From Conchocele bisecta (lineage: Eukaryota > Mollusca > Bivalvia > Lucinida > Thyasiridae), in contig CM055265.1 in NCBI GenBank assembly GCA_029237695.1, positions 42,277,331 to 42,341,330 of the forward strand: DNA of 64,000 nucleotides, written 5' to 3'. Below the pieces are notes generated by a model. That model did not search any database. It saw nothing but the letters and a program-made list of their open reading frames with translations, and was not told the origin of the DNA. Made by a program: the position numbers and the translations under genes. Shown piece after piece: positions 13,701 to 21,676 of the stretch. Each line of letters begins with the position of its first letter. The stretch's first letter is position 1.

Positions 13701-16700
13701 CATCAAAAACTTGGTTTGGCAGCACTTTAGAATCATTTCCAATGGAAATGATTCTAAAATGCTGCCAAACCATGTTTTTACTGAAGAGAAAAGAGAAAAT
13801 ATGAATTAACAGCAGACGACTATTTTCGGTTCCCGCATTCTAAGGGTTAATAACAATCTATGTTCCTTGTTAGAAGCATGCTGGGTGTTTCATTCATAGA
13901 CTGGCGAACAGTGCAGATCCGGATGCGGATGCACATGCTGATCTGGATCTACACTGGTCGCAAAAGCCCCATTTCTCCAGTCACAGCCACATATATGTAC
14001 ACGTTTATTGATGAACAGTACGTTATTTCAAATTGGGCAAATTCCAAGAATGATTGTCATTGTTTAGTAGAAAATGTGCACAGCATAGTGAGTTGACATA
14101 GCCAAAGCCATTATGATTACCATATATATGGTAAGGCCATAGACAATTAATTTGTATATTCTCATCCAAACTTTGGAATAAAATGAGGCTGGAGGGAGGT
14201 GTGTGGCCGTTATTATTTTTATGCCCCACCACGATAGTGGAGGGGGCATTCAATGTTGCCTTGTATGTCGGTCCTTCCGTCCGTACGTCACCAACCTTTT
14301 AACACTTAAAACTTTTAAACCATACTAGCTACAGACCTGGGGGTCGTTTCACTAAACTTCCTACGACTAAAATGTTCGTAAGTGAAAAATTATGATAGTC
14401 TGTAAATTTCACATTAACAATGTTTTCTTGTAAATAATTATTGGTTTTACATTTTATTGAGCTAGGCTGCATTGCAAGCCTGGATGTCATATAATGTAAT
14501 AAATTCAGTATAATAAAAATTAATAAATTTACCATAAAATTGAAAATTTCTCCCTCAAAGTATACTTTGCTACTAAAGTATACTTTGCAATGTTAATGAA
14601 ATAGGCTACTGAAACTCGGTGTGTGGCTTCTTTATGATGAGTAGATGATTTTTTATTTGACCCGTGGGTCATGGATTATCTCCCCCTTTTGAACTTGGTA
14701 TGTAGCTTCCTTATGATGAGTAGATGCGCAAAGTTTATTTTGATTTTTGATTTGACTCCCGGGTCATGGATTATCTCCCCTTTTGGACTTGGTTGCTGGT
14801 GTCCCAAAATACCCATATATGGCTGTGACTGGAGAAATAGGTTTATGGGATTTGTGACCAATGTACAATGTAGCTCCTGATCAAATAACACTTCTGTCGC
14901 CTAATAACGATCTGTATTGCTTGTTTGAAGCATGACACGTGATTCATTGATTGAATGGTGAACAGTGTAGATTCTGATCAGACTGTGCGGATGCACAGGG
15001 TGATCTGGATCTACACTGGTCGCATTAATCAATTCTCCAGTCACAGCCACTTACGGTATGTGCTTATACCTCTTGTAAACATACGCCCAAGTGAGTGGAT
15101 TTTTAAAATGGTCTACATGTAGGTGTGGATAGTGGGCATGTGCACTTTTGGTGAATGTTACATGTGCAAGTGTTGTAATAATTTGTAAAGAATGTTAGGC
15201 AATTTTATAATTGTATGGCTTCATTAGTTGCATGTATAAATTTCAGAGAAATTTACTGAGTGTTGGTTGTATTTTGACAAATGCATTTGTTGAAATATTC
15301 AAAGAAAAACCAGGAAACACATAAACCACAAAGGGCAAATATAGCTGACGATATTAAATGTTGCAATAAGTACAATGCCATATTTATAACCAGAGGTCAC
15401 ACTTTAGTTCACGAGACGTGCATTGTGTTATTGCATGTGCATGCACGATTTGGTGTTAAACTGCAAATCACATAACACTACCGCAAGTCAAAAGTGTGTG
15501 TAGGTGTGGCGCTACATTCAAACCAACATACACTCAAAAAAATTTGATATATAAACTACTGTAATACATATAATCCCATAGTTTCATGGCTGCATAGTCT
15601 GTAGCCTATTTCACCAAAATTGCAAAGTATACTTATCTAGCAAAGTATACTTTGAGGGAGTAATCATTTATTTTTCCCAAAATGCATTATTTCATCAGAA
15701 CTAACGACTGCATATATTTGATGATTAAAAGTATGCACAATTATTAAACTGAATTTATTACATTATCACAGCCATTTCTCCCTCAAAGTTTACTTTGCTA
15801 GAAAAGTATACTTTGCAATTTTGATGAAATCGGCTACAGATCTGGCTGCTAGTGTCCCAAATAATATACAAAGCACAGGTGATGGGAACGACTAATCTGA
15901 TAGTATGTTGTTCCTTGTATAAATATACTATATATATACTGTCGTGTGATTTTTTCCCCGTCACCTGTGATACAAAGTAAGAAGTTTTATTGTTTTATTT
16001 TAGACCAGAAAATGTGTATTACCTGGTATGTGTTTATTGTTTGCTGTTGTGTATCCAGCCTTATTGACTGTCGTGCTGTGGCTGTGTCTCTCCAGTTGTG
16101 TATTCATGTATCATAATTAATGTTTCTCTGTCCGCATGCTTGTATGTGACTGTGACTGGAAAACTGGGGCTTACGGCATTTTCAGTCTAGCTCTAAACCC
16201 ATTACATTCAGAACACAGCTTTAAGGGTATAAATTAAAAAACTTTTTTTTTGGTTATTTCTCAGTGAAACTATATGTTGTGACCACTCATTTGAACCGTC
16301 TCGATGAGACGGTTCAAATGGTGGTCACGACATATACTTCCGAGTGCGTATACAGAAAATATTTATGATTTTCCTCAAACAAAATGGCGTATCTCATCAT
16401 GAAATCGGTTGATCTACAATCACACTCCTGCAGCATATACACTGTTTGTTTGAAGCGTGACAAATGTTTTCACTCCCTGAGTAGTAAAACAGTGCAGATC
16501 ACGATCACTGCCGTTCACAAATTCGCTATGTCACATTTCTCCAGTCACATACACGTCTACTCAAGAATTCACCGGCTATTGGCTCTTGGGTGAGGAATTA
16601 ATATATGTATGGCATATACATGTACAACTTATATAAAGCATGCTTGCACTTCATGGACATACAATGTAAATATTGTTAAATGACAAAACTAATGTGGAAT

Positions 16701-19700
16701 ATTCCAATTGTTGTACATCATTAACACTTTCAACACCACAGGCCCGTATAGTGGTATTGGCAAAAAGTGTAGATTCAGATGATCTGCACTTTTTGCAAGT
16801 AATTAAAAATTGTCATATTTTTAAGAACAAAAATACCCCTTTTTTTATACGACCGTTTTTAAAAAACTGTACGTATTGTGTTTCACCGCGACTGACAGAA
16901 AAAGTGCATAGTTCGTGTACACAACTCCTCCGAAACCGTTCACTCAATCGATCTGAAACTATACACTAATTTCAGGACTGAATATATATTTTGATGGTAA
17001 ATATTGAGTTCTGAAGTTGGGATTTACCCCCCTCGGACAGGTGGATACGGGACACGACCCCGTTGACCCGTCTGCGTGTAGACTCCCTGAGGCTTGTACC
17101 TCTATGTCAGAAAAGCGGACGTTAAACCCTATTCACTCACTCACTCACTCACTGAAACTATACACACGTCTTCTACACATATTGAAGATGTGCACCTTGG
17201 TGTTTTTATGCCGAAAAAATATTTTTTAACAAAAATATCACCTTTTTAACTTAGCCATTTTTTCTACATTTTTCTATACAGTTCTATATACGGTACAGAG
17301 TTTGTGTAAACAACTCCTCCGAAACCGTTCAGTCGATCGTACTGAAACTATACACACGTCTTCTACACATACTGAAGATGTACACCTTGGTGTTTTTATG
17401 GCGAAAAAATATTTAGAAAAAAATATCACCTTTTTAACTTAGTCATTTTTTCTATATTTTTCTATACAATTCTATATAGGGTACAGAGTTTGTGTACACA
17501 ACTCCTCCGAAACCGTTCAGTCGATCGATCTGAAACTATACACACGTCTTCTACACATATTGAAGATGTACACCTTGGTGTTTTTATGCCAAAAAAATAT
17601 TTTTTTAACAAAAATATCATGTTTTTAACTTAGCCATTTTTTCTACATTTTTTTATACAATTCTATATCATTTCTACTTTACACATCTCTGCCTAAATTA
17701 GTATACATGTTTAGCACAACGACATGAAGAAATAATGCTATAGAGTTTCAAATTCTCATTAATGTTTCTTGGCTTGGTGGTGACAGCTTCACATTTCTGC
17801 ATCTTCGCTGTCTGCCCCATATTCGACGGGCATATTTTGTGACTTACGGCACTCTTGTTCATAAATGGACTAGTCTGAAAATAATTTTGTGACGATTGAA
17901 TTGGCTGCAATATTAACATATCAAAATCCATTCCAGTTACTTAGGGGTGAACTGGTTAAGATACTTACATTATTTCAGTACAATAGACCAGTCTTATAAA
18001 TAGGTAACTTCCCTTAGAACTACTTCTGGGGCAACTTTGCAATTAGAATTGGCGTAATTTGTAAGTTGTACATCGTGTTGCTTAGTCTGAAATTTGATGA
18101 ACAGGAAAGTATTACAGTTAATTAACTCGTGATTTAGCTTTGTGTAACCTATTTACAAGTCAGATTTGGGAAAATGAGAGTCATCGCTTAATGCAAGATG
18201 ACCACCATCTAAACATAGCACAATTTTTTACACATATGAACTCAATATCACGGAACCATTTGTCTGTGAAGTTAAAACTGACTGAGACAAAGTTAGAGTT
18301 AGGCCTACAGGTATCAAGCAATTTCAAAAATAAATCCAAACACAGAGAAATCCCCACCTGGGGTTGTGTGTATGGCTTGCAGCAAACTCACTTGCCTAGC
18401 AGCCATTTTAATATCTTTATTTCATAATGTATATTTGTGTGTCCATTAACCCTTTCCCTGTTTTGCGATATTTCGACTCATCCAATACAAAACATCTGAA
18501 TAAAAGAATCAAATGCTGGGTCAAATGATGGTTAAATTATCTGATAGAGTAGAAAACACTGTGGGAAAAGGAGAAATTGCTTGTTACAAGCAATTTCTCC
18601 TTTTCCCACAATGTTTTCAAAAGACATCTTCTGCAGAGGCGTGAAAAGTCGTCTCTATCAGGGAAAGGGTTAAATCACGTGAATTCATCATTTCATACTC
18701 ATATTACGTATGCTTAAACTAAACCATTTTGTCTGGGATACCATTCAGTATGATTAGTACATGTATCCTGATATTATTCTGTTTTTCAACAATAAATGGG
18801 GTCTACTTGAAATACAAAATGTACATAATAGCTAGAACATTGCTTGTCTTCATGTACAGTAATAGGAAAAATTAGCAATCTTTATCTAGCAGATTGTCGA
18901 CCGTACAGGCTGAATATTGTACTATAAGTTATTTATCCCACTCCATACTTGAGAACCATATCTGATTTTCCTAATGGCCTGGGAACAAAGTGGGAACACG
19001 GCAGATGGTGTGGGATAAATTGGTTTAAGTGTTTTATCACTTTTAGTAATGTTTGATGTCATGGCTCTTACATGTACTATATTAACCAGAGATGTTGTGT
19101 CGTGTTGCTACCACATAATGTGACTGTGACTGGAGAAATGGGGCTTATGGGTTTTACGACCAGTGTAGATCCAGATCAGCCTGTGCATCTGCACAGTCTG
19201 ATCAGGGTCTGCACCGTTGAACTTTTTATTTGATCAGGAGCTAAGCTGGTCACACAACCCATAGTCCCCATTTCTTCAGTCACATCCACATGTATCTTCA
19301 TATTCCACTGCCTGAATGCTACATGGTACAGTTTATTTCATATAATCTTCCTCTGTTTCTGAGGATCATATGGCTTTACTTTACACTAATACATGTAGTT
19401 GTCCTCTCACCGATAGGCAAGAGGGGACATAACGATGGCACATGTATGTTAGTAACACTCTGTTTTCACGATATCTCTTTAACCCATTCCTATCGGAATA
19501 CACTTATACGGGTATGAAACTTATCAAATATTTTATTTTTGTTATTTCTCAATGCAAGTATATGTTGTGACCACTCATTTGAACCGTCTCGACGAGACGG
19601 TTCAAATGGTGGTCACGACATATACTTCTGAGCGCATAGAAGGACAATATTTAGGATTTTCCGTAAACATAATGGCATATCCTCAACATGAAAAGGGTTG

Positions 19701-21165
19701 ATCCCTTCTCAGTTTGTGAGTCTATTTGGCCGCAAAGTGTGTCTCTACATGATGCTTTGTTACGCATAAGCACCACATTCCAATGCCTAAGGTCAATGTC
19801 ACTTAGTATTCACCTTCTTTATATGGCAAACGCACTTAGATATTTTCATCTTTTTCACTATTACTTTCAACCCATTGGATGTAGCTGAATGGGAATTAAT
19901 CAGGAATCTGGTGTCTATTTCGACGTGAAGCATTTTATGCCGGCGCAGAGTGCAACACCAGTGGTAAATGAGGATCACTTGTCATTTTTCCTACGGGCCT
20001 AGTTATCAGCTGGTGGACTATTTGTTTAATTTTCACATTTTTAACGGCATTGGGTCTCGGATGTATCTGCCGCGACCATCTAGTATTTAATTTAATTCAA
20101 CTACATGTATCGTTAGTGTGAGGAAGGGAAACCTATTTGTGGCTGTGACTGGAGAAATGGGATCCAGTTCAGATCCAGTTCAGGACCTGCACAGCTCACT
20201 ATTCAACAAATGAGACGCCCATCTTGCTTCTAACAAGCAATATAGCACATTACCAGACTTCAGGAGTGCACTAGTTGATCAGGAACTACACTGGTCATAA
20301 ATCCCATAAGCCCCATTTCTCCGGTCACAGCCACATGTGTGTAAGTGTGTAGTTCCACAAGTTATTTCACAAATCACAAATTGTGCTTCATGATAAAATA
20401 CACCCCCCCCGCCTGTTCAGCTACGGAGTTTACATAAATCACAGTTTACCACCAGTTGGAGTCTGAATTTAAATGCCGTAAAACACAGGAAAGTTCAATT
20501 TCGAAGAGCTCAAAAATAGGACGACCCCCTAGTTGCGAACGGCAACTCATGCAATTACTACTGTGCCATCCGTAGCTAGCTATGGACGGTACGGGAGTAG
20601 ATAATCATAGAGTGTGATAACAGGGCGGATCCAGCAGTTGGGGAACGGGGGGTTGTCTAGTTGCGAAGGTAACTCTTGCAATCTTAGATTGCAAGAGTTA
20701 CCTTCGCAAATAGACAACCCCCGTTCCCCAAATGCTGGATCCGCCCCTGTTATCACAGTAATAGTCGATTAAAGCACAAGCTATTTGATAGTTGATTATA
20801 TAAATAGCGGATCTTACTTGAGTGATGATTTAATATGATATTTATTAAATGAGATTACTGATTTCATAAGAAATGAGGCTATGCCGAGTTTATTATGAAA
20901 TCAGTCAACACGTTTAATAACTATCCTATTAAATCGATACAAATGTTTCTATTTATTGCATAAGTACAGCATCATAATTTGAAGCTGATTGATTACCTAA
21001 TATGGTTTGTGAATCGGGCTCATTTGCTTATTTATAACACTAGTGTATTATGATTTTTATTACACCGTGTAATTTGCAGTCCATATAGCGAAAAACCACA
21101 TGCTGAGACACGGTGTTTTTAATGGCTCTGGTTTATTTTTGTTTTCCAGTGAAGAGATGGAGTAA
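4627..21165 (+). CDS. MAF1: MAF1 homolog, repressor of RNA polymerase III (split gene, partial at 5')
   Basis: MAF1 is the conserved protein that binds RNA polymerase III and lowers tRNA and 5S rRNA transcription under stress or nutrient limitation. Exons read [14 protein letters not shown] (MAF1 box A region), [21 protein letters not shown] (box B), then [48 protein letters not shown] (box C), and a C-terminal [18 protein letters not shown] tail. All junctions have GT/AG and compatible phases (2, 0, 2, 2), except for one missing base in exon 11623-11866. Known MAF1 proteins start about 25-30 residues before IESYSC; that exon was not found here. Introns of 1.6-7.6 kb hold about twenty mobile elements. 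The extent given covers all exons; CDS entries below give each one. Confidence 0.93.
4783..4977. mobile_element. CWG-B MITE in MAF1 intron
   Basis: CAG lies at both ends. Inverted termini are GGGGGCCGTTTCGCTAAA and TTTAGTTAAACGGCCCC, with the stem AATAAATGTAAATC and its complement. Related copies are at 5301, 24881 and 50419. Confidence 0.85.
5120..5190. repeat. Short hairpin of the GTGCAGATCC family
   Basis: CAGTGCAGATCCAGGTGAG pairs with CTCATCAGGATCTGCACTTT. The same hairpin type occurs at 8940-9030, 16765-16802, 22945-23025 and 50045-50130. It is usually found inside TTAA-type or D-type elements. Confidence 0.55.
5301..5538. mobile_element. CWG-B MITE, full length
   Basis: CAG flanks both ends. 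Termini are GGGGCCCGTTTCACTAAACT and AGTTTTGTGAAACGGCCCC. The near-perfect palindrome is centred on GCAGCCTATGC near 5408. It lies in a MAF1 intron. Confidence 0.9.
5696..6944. mobile_element. Non-autonomous hAT element with 8-bp target duplication
   Basis: The inverted termini are CAGGGTTGGC and GCCAACCCTG, the CAGNG form typical of hAT elements. They are flanked by a perfect 8-bp direct repeat ACACTGGT at 5688-5695 and 6945-6952. Sub-terminal arrays of GGGAAATACC (left) and TTTCCCGGTA (right) are inverted to each other. The 1.25-kb interior has no long frame and no transposase. The insertion lies in a D-type element in a MAF1 intron. Confidence 0.92.
6964..7136. mobile_element. CWG-C MITE, extra repeat on right arm
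   Basis: CTG lies at both ends, with termini GGCCCGGTTGTTCAAAAC and GTTTTGAACAACCGGGCC. The hairpin is centred on TCTCTGTTTTAACAGAGA. The segment GTTAAGGATTTAACAGTC is duplicated on the right arm only. Confidence 0.9.
7201..7286. mobile_element. D element fragment
   Basis: One terminus GTGGCTGTGACTGGAGAAAT plus about 60 bases remain; the other end is absent. A piece of another D element (5640-5695 and from 6945) hosts the hAT insertion upstream. Confidence 0.65.
7291..7900 (+). repeat. tRNA-derived SINE split by a foldback insertion
   Basis: The tRNA-like head has box A TTAGCTCAGTAGGTAGAGC (7299-7317) and box B GGGTTCGATTCCC (7751-7763). They are separated by about 400 bases of inserted foldback. 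The body continues through GACATGTCGGCATGTCC and the 3' motif GTGCCGTCGTTAAATCAA. The same 3' part occurs antisense at 54868-54957. It is a SINE and not a working tRNA gene. Confidence 0.8.
7330..7732. mobile_element. Foldback element inserted in SINE anticodon arm
   Basis: The right two-thirds are a hairpin: GGAATGAATGGCCTTTTTGT pairs with its complement at 7703-7730, centred near 7625 on an A-tract flanked by AATTTTCG and CGAAAATT. The left part (from TCCAGCACAAAAATATTTAC) is not paired. TATAAT lies on both sides and may be the target duplication. A second copy is at 21677-22040. Confidence 0.75.
7908..8218. mobile_element. CWG-A MITE
   Basis: The ends are CAG and CTG. Termini are TAGCCTATTTCATCAACATT and its complement, then the paired motif AAAGTATACTTT on each arm. 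A perfect inner hairpin is centred on GCCATTTAATGGC at about 8039. Confidence 0.9.
8715..8912. mobile_element. TTAA foldback, CCCTTTCC termini
   Basis: TTAA flanks CCCTTTCCCTG and GGAAAGGG. The core hairpin TGGGAAAAGGAGAAATTGCT/AGCAATTTCTCC is near 8827-8875. A sister copy is at 18446-18673. TTAA plus CCC termini is the piggyBac pattern. Confidence 0.8.
8940..9030. repeat. GTAGATCC hairpin remnant
   Basis: TGCAAACATCGTAGATCCAG pairs with the GGATCTGCAATG region near 9012. It is flanked on the right by GAAAGGGTTTAA at 9079, so it is probably the core of another TTAA-type element with one damaged end. Confidence 0.5.
9129..9436. mobile_element. CWG-A MITE
   Basis: CAG lies at both ends. The arms and AAAGTATACTTT boxes are as in the 7908 copy. 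The inner hairpin is centred on GCCAATTTGGC. Confidence 0.9.
9446..9614. mobile_element. Foldback with TAAGGTGCGTAATTTG termini
   Basis: TAAGGTGCGTAATTTG pairs with CAAATTACGCACCTTA. The centre hairpin is GAATCGTCTCAATGAGACGATTC. The outer flank also pairs (AGCTCCAGA with ACTGGAGCT). Confidence 0.75.
9780..9933 (+). CDS. MAF1: MAF1 exon, [10 protein letters not shown] segment
   Basis: The acceptor is GGGTTACAG and the donor is GAG|GTTTGT. One base completes the split codon and 51 codons follow, ending in phase 0. The peptide includes [20 protein letters not shown] and [19 protein letters not shown], the most conserved surface of MAF1 after box C. The exon is intact, with no stop or shift. 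Confidence 0.94.
9957..10060. mobile_element. D element fragment beside MAF1 exon
   Basis: The stretch has degenerate D text (TGGTTGGAGAAATGAGGC, GACCAGTGCAGCCC, CGCATCCGTGCAGTCTGATC). It begins about 24 bases after the donor of the 9780-9933 exon. Confidence 0.55.
10060..10560. other. MAF1 intron, tandem 110-bp duplication
   Basis: The segment TTTGAAGGATTACTTTAATA (about 10068) recurs at about 10177, with conserved CACATCCATGCTGCCC-like text about 60 bases later in each. This is a degenerate two-copy direct repeat. No gene is seen here. Confidence 0.5.
10560..10640. repeat. Hairpin
   Basis: The GTGGGAAAAAGGGGACTAAC arm pairs with GTTAGCCCCTTTTCCCACTG. TTAACCCATTCC at 10665 may be the end of a neighbouring TTAA-type element. 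Confidence 0.55.
11166..11413. mobile_element. TTAA foldback, CTCTTTGCATGC termini
   Basis: TTAA flanks CTCTTTGCATGC and GCATGCAAAGAG. The core hairpin is centred on GAGTCCTCAGGACTC near 11280. It is closely similar to the 4020-4267 copy. Confidence 0.85.
11623..11866 (+). CDS. MAF1: MAF1 exon with box C, one base short
   Basis: The acceptor is ACGCTCCAG|TGG and the donor is GGCAAG|GTAGGT. The first 15 codons read [15 protein letters not shown] in phase 0. From about 11668 the MAF1 sequence continues one frame over ([16 protein letters not shown], then [20 protein letters not shown]). The exon is 244 bases where 245 are needed to join the next exon in frame. The missing base falls in GGCCAAGACGTG at 11661-11672, where the expected codons would have AAGGAC. 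Taken literally, the protein stops about six codons later. The high conservation around it favours a sequencing or assembly slip, but a real null allele is possible. Confidence 0.92.
11876..12060. mobile_element. CWG-A MITE, left half only
   Basis: It begins CTGTAGCCGATTTCACCAAA nine bases after the end of the MAF1 box C exon and continues to about 12060. The mirrored half is missing. Confidence 0.7.
12190..12515 (+). repeat. Dispersed repeat, direct partner at 29353-29745
   Basis: Shared motifs include GGCCATAAAAAA, CAGATATCGCC, CACTACCATGCAAAAATATG and TCTGCCCTC-like ends. The two copies are about 17 kb apart in the same orientation. The class is unknown. Confidence 0.65.
12520..13330 (+). 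repeat. Degenerate tandem array, about 170-bp units
   Basis: About five units each carry CATCAACCATATATTCAT, CCCACTCATGCGGCCCC and AAGGTCAAGGTCAAATGA. A single related unit is at 52230-52390, so this is part of a wider mollusc-type repeat. Open frames here only track the repeat. It lies in a MAF1 intron. Confidence 0.75.
13462..13536 (+). CDS. MAF1: MAF1 exon, C-terminal acidic segment
   Basis: The acceptor is TTGTATTTCAG and the donor is GACAG|GTGAGC. Its 75 bases complete an AGC codon, encode [14 protein letters not shown] and [10 protein letters not shown], and leave AG for the next exon. This fits the weakly conserved, acidic end of MAF1 proteins. Confidence 0.88.
13559..13990. mobile_element. 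D element interrupted by a TTAA foldback
   Basis: The left end is GGCTGTGACTGGAGAAATGG (13560) and the right end CATTTCTCCAGTCACAGCCA (13970-13989). The foldback 13636-13850 sits inside, where uninterrupted copies such as 14821-15050 read straight through. Confidence 0.8.
13636..13850. mobile_element. TTAA foldback, CCCTTA termini
   Basis: TTAA flanks CCCTTACAATGC and GCATTCTAAGGG. The hairpin core CAGCACTTTAGAATCATTTC is mirrored around CCAATGG at 13740. A truncated relative is at 21375-21500. Confidence 0.8.
14220..14336 (+). repeat. Fragment of a GTCCTTCCGTCCGT-type repeat
   Basis: ATGCCCCACCACGATAGTGG followed by CCGTCCGTACGTCACC resembles the start of the repeat near 52190-52230. The fragment ends at the chimeric MITE. 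No gene is seen. Confidence 0.4.
14337..14611. mobile_element. Chimeric MITE: CWG-B left half joined to CWG-A right half
   Basis: CTG at 14337 is followed by the CWG-B terminus and left arm up to about 14480. Then the CWG-A inner arm (AATAAATTCAGTATAATAAA) and right terminus lead to CTG at 14609. Neither family's other end is present. It is bounded by CTG on both sides, as in a normal insertion. Confidence 0.8.
14821..15050. mobile_element. D element, full length
   Basis: Terminal repeats are GGCTGTGACTGGAGAAATAG and TTCTCCAGTCACAGCCA. Internal landmarks are GACCAATGT, GATCAAATA, CAGACTGTGCGGATGC and GGATCTACACTGGTCGC. Confidence 0.85.
15050..15598. other. MAF1 intron without recognisable feature
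   Basis: The longest frame (15281-15475, 64 codons) has no family resemblance and lies inside an intron. No repeat or RNA gene was identified. Confidence 0.5.
15599..15839. mobile_element. CWG-A MITE with internal deletion
   Basis: CTG and CAG ends carry both terminal arms, but the inner hairpin is lost: the left inner arm runs straight into TTCTCCCTCAAAG at about 15777. Confidence 0.85.
16004..16025 (+). CDS. MAF1: Possible 22-base optional exon of MAF1
   Basis: A long pyrimidine tract ending TTTTATTTTAG precedes ACCAGAAAATG and the donor is CTG|GTATGT. The phase fits the exon ending at 13536 and would add RPENVYYL. If this is joined to the terminal exon the next codon is TGA, so the protein would end there. 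If it is skipped, the end is SEEME. Inclusion cannot be judged without transcripts. Confidence 0.45.
16146..16556. mobile_element. D element carrying a nested hairpin element
   Basis: The left end is GTGACTGTGACTGGAAAACT and the right end TTTCTCCAGTCACATACAC. The interior from about 16196 (AACCCATTACATTC) to about 16410 holds the hairpin TATGTTGTGACCACTCATTT around CGTCTCGATGAGACG at 16303. Confidence 0.75.
16905..17660 (+). repeat. Tandem repeat, about 188-bp unit, four copies
   Basis: Landmark GAAACTATACACACGTCTTC starts at 17154, 17344 and 17532, with a partial first unit ending at the R1 insertion. Each unit has CACCTTGGTGTTTTTATG and CAACTCCTCCGAAACCGTTC. It lies in a MAF1 intron. Confidence 0.85.
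16967..17151 (+). mobile_element. R1 retroposon, 5'-truncated, 14-bp target duplication
   Basis: It starts at TAATTTCAGGACTGAATA inside the R1 body and ends with the (ACTC)n tail. CTGAAACTATACAC at 16953-16966 is repeated exactly at 17152-17165. The host is the 188-bp tandem array. Confidence 0.9.
17660..18445. other. MAF1 intron, no gene recognised
   Basis: A 95-codon frame at 18140-18427 lacks any recognisable motif and has no splice-site support. 17850-17935 resembles 5205-5300 (ATAAATGGACTAGTCTGAAA), a shared dispersed fragment. Confidence 0.5.
18446..18673. mobile_element. TTAA foldback, CCCTTTCC termini
   Basis: This is a sister of 8715-8912 with TTAA ends, CCCTTTCCCTG and GGAAAGGG termini, and the TTGCTTGTTACAAGCAA core. 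An extra segment GACATCTTCTGCAGAGGC lies near its right end. Confidence 0.85.
19121..19290. mobile_element. D element, shortened
   Basis: Ends are TGACTGTGACTGGAGAAATG and CATTTCTTCAGTCACATCCA. The interior GATCCAGATCAGCCTGTGC is truncated compared with the copy at 14821. Confidence 0.75.
19489..19701. mobile_element. TTAA-type foldback with CGTCTCGACGAGACG core
   Basis: The left TTAACCCATTCC is paired with a degraded right end GAAAAGGGTTGA. The hairpin TATGTTGTGACCACTCATTT is mirrored around 19595. Relatives are at 16240-16345, 23323-23500 and 24330-24385. Confidence 0.7.
20139..20333. mobile_element. D element
   Basis: GTGGCTGTGACTGGAGAAAT and ATTTCTCCGGTCACAGCCAC form the terminal repeat. 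The interior is diverged (CCAGTTCAGATCCAGTTCAG duplication). Confidence 0.8.
20613..20757. mobile_element. Near-perfect palindrome with CAGGG termini
   Basis: CAGGGCGGATCCAGCA pairs with TGCTGGATCCGCCCCTG. The arms GGTTGTCTATTTGCGAAGG-like meet at ATCTTAGAT near 20685. The bases outside, TGTGATAA and TTATCACA, are inverted rather than directly repeated. Confidence 0.75.
20826..20936. repeat. Imperfect hairpin, TTTAATATGATATTTATTAA type
   Basis: GATTTAATATGATATTTATTA and ACTGATTTCATAA pair with TTATGAAATCAGT and TTTAATAACTATCCTATTAAATC. A shorter relative is at 26290-26354. Confidence 0.55.
21150..21165 (+). CDS. MAF1: MAF1 terminal coding exon (…SEEME stop)
   Basis: The acceptor is TTTTTGTTTTCCAG at 21149. 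Joined to GACAG of the 13462-13536 exon, the frame reads D-S-E-E-M-E and stops at TAA 21163-21165, an acidic end typical of MAF1 proteins. The 3' untranslated region would follow, but no clear poly(A) signal was identified. The exon is short, so confidence rests on splice phase and polypyrimidine tract. Confidence 0.65.
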
Positions 21166-21374
21166 ACAGCAACACTGCGTGGCAGGGAGCGTGACCTAGG
21201 TACAGGCAGCTACTGTTGGACAGCTGGCATCTTGGCACGAAGGTCATCTTGATCTTGGGACATCGGTCATCTTGGGACATTCGCTGTAGATCCTGGTCAG
21301 CATAGACATTCAGAGATGAACTATGATAATATTAACCATTTAAGTCTTATAGTGTCGAGACGAAAATTGTCTTC

Positions 21375-21500
21375 TGCTGTTGTTTTGTATTTTGTCTTCT
21401 TTCTCAAGAAAAACATGGTTTGACAGCACTTTGGAATCATTTCTGATTATAAAGTGTTGTCAAATGATGTTTTTGATGTGAAAAAAGGGAAAATAAACAG
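21375..21500. mobile_element. Decayed CCCTTA-type foldback
   Basis: AAACATGGTTTGACAGCACTTTGGAATCATTT and its shorter mirrored arm (each under the full length) resemble 13636-13850. The terminal TTAA ends are not clear. It lies just after the MAF1 stop and so may be in its 3' untranslated region. Confidence 0.5.
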
Positions 21501-21676
21501 CAGATAGCAAATAGCTCTACCACATTGTTTGCAAACAGTGTACCGGTAGGTCCATATAAGTGAGCTCGTCTCTACCCGTCTCAGCAGGATCTACACCCAT
21601 TGTAGATAGTGTTAGAATTTTTATAAAATTTCCTCTTTAATCCGTTATGTTTTGAGATGACAAAATTTGAATAATT

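Noticed and set aside
18140..18427. 95-codon frame inside a MAF1 intron
   Set aside because: No recognisable domain and no splice signals; chance in AT-rich intron.
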